Shown piece by piece: positions 61,450 through 64,000 of a DNA stretch of 64,000 nt. Under the pieces are notes generated by a model. It saw only the letters and a list, made by a program, of their open reading frames with translations, made no database searches and had not been told where the DNA came from. Source of the stretch: Hydra vulgaris (Eukaryota > Cnidaria > Hydrozoa > Anthoathecata > Hydridae); contig NC_088929.1 in NCBI RefSeq assembly GCF_038396675.1, positions 37,787,001 through 37,851,000 on the forward strand, in the 5' to 3' direction. The first letter of the stretch is position 1, and the number at the start of each line of letters is the position of its first letter. The translations under genes were made by a program, and so were the position numbers.

Positions 61450-63192
61450 ACAGAAAATTGTTTTTTTTTGTTATTACTTGTGTCGTTAATAAGTGACTAT
61501 TTCATTTCCCAATGGTTAGTTCATACTAATTTTAGAAATTTACTATAACTCTTTACCAGGTGGAAAACGATAACACATCAACGTAGCTTAATTGTGGCTT
61601 ATGAGCATTTTCTCACATTGTTCGATTTTATCTTTTATCTCTTCAAAAATCAATTTTTAGAGTAGGTTAAAAGATTAATTTAATTTTTTAGAAAGTAGTC
61701 GGTACCTTTCAAGGATTTACCCCTCACCAAAACCCTAATTTTATTACTAAAATTGCCCGTGCATATAAATTTATGTATAATTTTGACTTTCTATAGCTAG
61801 TACAATCCATTTAATGTTTTAAACGAGTTTCAATAAGTATAAATAAACGTTCGTAAAATGTTAATGTTCAACAGCATTTTAATTATTGGATGTTTAAAAA
61901 TACGTTATCACCTGTGTTTTAACATTGACCCTTTATATTTATATTTTGCTAACTTGTAGCAAGCAATCTTTATTGTTAAATAACTGTCTTTACTGTTGTT
62001 TAGGATTTGTTCTTGGCTTGTATAGCTAGCAATCCTCTAGGCTATTAGCTAAACTTTAGAACGCTATAAAAATTGAAGCAAAAAGAATTAAAATAATAAC
62101 TCAAAATATGTTCATAAAAATGTACGGGATTACACTATGTACCATTGATTCTCAGCAATTGTTTAATTACTGTTCACGAATGATCACACAAGGAAGTAAC
62201 GCACGGAAGTTGCGAATTTGTCAATTTCATATAGTTATTTTTAGAGTACTTTAATTGAAATATTAATTTTAAAATAAAGATTTTAATGAAAAATAGCAGT
62301 CATCAAATATTTCTAGCTAGAGTATGGTGTTTTAAGAACTATTGTATCTTTTTCAAACTATTGTGACATTAACACGCAAAAAAAAAAAAATATAATAAAA
62401 TTATATATATTTAATTTATTCAGGTAGCCTAAAATATGATAAAAATATTTTTGTTATAATTGTTCTTTTGAAAAATCATAATAGTATGCATATTGCTTTT
62501 AGTTCATGCTTTTAATTATTCTAACACGGCCGACGAAACGGGTTTCGAAGTGGAGGGGCACAATCGTTATTTTTTATAAAGTTCCTCTATATCTAGAATT
62601 TTCTAAAAAAAAAATTACTTTAAAAAAAAGCACGTCATCCCTGGGTCCTCCTCTCCGGTCATCGGCCCTGTAAAACAAAAAATATGTGTTTTTATATTAT
62701 ATGCTATTGAGGAAACTATTTTGTAAATAAATTACCCTTAACTCAACATCGCTGGAATTGTCGAATTGATTGAATTCCAAATTTACTTGATATTTGCTTT
62801 AACAAAAGTTGATGATATCCACGTTAGTTTATATTTGGTTGCCTTCAAAACAATACACTTTTTATACTGTATTGTTATTGAGGGTATTCATTAAATAATG
62901 AATTGCTAATTACAGTACTATGATTCTGCTTTGAGTAGTGAGAAACTGTATAAAAAGCTCACGTTTAGCAAGACATAATGAATTAGCTAGAAGAATAACA
63001 AAGAAAATAAACACATCGCAAATAACTTTGATTGCTATCGCATTTTCTTTTCCGGATAAATATAGGTAAAAAGTAATTTAGAATTGACTAACATTTGTAT
63101 CTAACCATCAAATCATTCTTCCATATAGTCTAGCAAATAAACTTTTAATAAACAAGAAAAATCTAAAGAAGCCGTGTCTAACTATAAAAACT
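61450..63192. other. No gene seen
   Basis: A+T-rich intergenic DNA. CACGGCCGACGAAACGGGTT at 62526-62545 and GTCCTCCTCTCCGGTCATCG at 62645-62664 are GC-rich islands of 20 bp or so, possibly remnants of a repeat. Confidence 0.4.
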
Positions 63193-63489
63193 ATGCAATC
63201 TAACTTTCACGAGAGTGGTTGTAGCACATCATTTATTTACCGGATCAAATTTGACACATACATGATAGCCGCTATTCACCATTCTTCGCAGATAACTTTG
63301 GTAATGGATAAAAAATCGCTTGCATTAAAAATTAAATTATCTTCACAACCGCATTTGCCGATATCGAGAGACATTCTAATTATATCTGAAGTGACTCTTA
63401 AAACCGGGTGTAAACAGTTTCCTATTTTAGATTTTCTTATGCTCAAAGTTCCTTTCTTTAAAAGTATATCATGGAAGATGAACAGACAG
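63193..63489 (+). CDS. Possible exon, weak
   Basis: A less A+T-rich stretch with a 107-codon open frame, preceded by TATAAAAA at 63184 and ending at a strong donor ACAG|GTAAGAAA (63489/63490). If the long frame is used, the junction is phase 0. Alternatively ATG at 63471 would give a tiny first exon (MEDEQT) with a phase-1 junction. No domain is recognised and the continuation is not found in the window, so this is only a candidate. Confidence 0.2.
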
Positions 63490-63925
63490 GTAAGAAAATG
63501 TTTCCAGACTAGGTAGAGTTGTAAGATTTGTAAAGATTTTGATCTTCACCAATATAATACTATGCAGCAGATTAAATATTTGTTTTCATGATAGACCAAA
63601 AAGTATAAAAAAAGATCATTAAAAGAACTAGTAAAAACAACAAGCAGCCATTTGACGACAAACAACTGAATAATAAACACAATTATAATAACGATAATTG
63701 TAAAAATGTTGAAAATATCGATTAAGATAATGAAAATGAATTTGAAATGATAATACGAAAACAGGCGAATGTTATATTAAAATATATTACAACTTTTTAA
63801 TTTTTAATTACAAGAAAAATGAAATTTTATGTCAAATTGCACCACCTATTTCAATAAACCAAAAATCATATTTCACTGTAACTGCAGGCGACTTTGATAA
63901 AGCTAACGTTACCTTGAATAACATA
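63490..63925. other. No clear gene
   Basis: Near 63835-63945 a short frame reads ISINQKSYFTVTAGDFDKAN then VTLNNILLRESYLDTSS, after an AG at about 63813. It could be part of an exon or a decayed gene, but it stops within the tandem repeat at the window end. Confidence 0.2.
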
Positions 63926-64000
63926 CTTCTTCGTGAAAGCTATCTTGATACTTCTTCGTGAAAGCTATCTTGATACTTCTTCGTAAAAGCTATGTTAATA
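63926..64000. repeat. Three tandem 25-bp units at the window end
   Basis: TACTTCTTCGTGAAAGCTAT plus CTTGA, repeated twice exactly and once with changes. It may continue outside. Confidence 0.9.

Overview
The window is strongly A+T-rich animal DNA and looks cnidarian, most likely Hydra. That identification is an inference from three things: the base composition, the dense mixture of Tc1/mariner, hAT and LINE copies with long (TA)n arrays, and the intron/exon style of the one large gene. No bacterial or viral gene organisation is seen.

Only two host genes are well supported. One is a compact, intronless class A (rhodopsin-like) GPCR at 8359-9462 (+), framed within about 30 bp on both sides by (TA)n arrays. 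The other is a 25-kb, 11-exon gene on the minus strand, 57256 down to 32588. It encodes a predicted secreted protein of about 1,859 residues. In order it has a signal peptide; long charged, N-glycosylation-rich and Lys-rich segments; 34 uninterrupted five-residue GGxPhix repeats, probably a beta-helix; a LamG-like jelly-roll domain split over three exons; an APPQY-type repeat; one thrombospondin type 1 repeat; and a short tail followed by an AATAAA. All ten introns sit in phase 1 and the summed exons keep frame to the stop, which supports the model strongly. I do not recognise the gene by name.

The rest is mobile-element territory. 1-1892 is a giant palindrome with a hAT-type MITE nested in one arm. 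3882-5190 and 30701-31997 are two copies of one Tc1/mariner family; the second is intact and sits inside an older Tc1 element (29107-32110). 13547-16767 and 58324-61449 are larger TIR elements with decayed transposase-like genes. 50678-51983 (mariner, one stop codon), 52144-53440 (Tc1) and a hAT relic lie in the 7.2-kb first intron of the large gene. LINE fragments of two lineages are scattered through 5.2-7.0, 24.4-28.0, 34.1-34.6 and 38.5-41.0 kb. Several TIR elements end in TAGGG...CCCTA and abut (TA)n arrays, as if the arrays were preferred landing sites.

Smaller structures include an eight-copy 28-bp minisatellite, each unit carrying the CRE-like palindrome TGACGTCA (17.9-18.1 kb), several perfect hairpins, and a 54-bp tandem duplication that gives exon 8 of the large gene two in-frame 3' splice sites.
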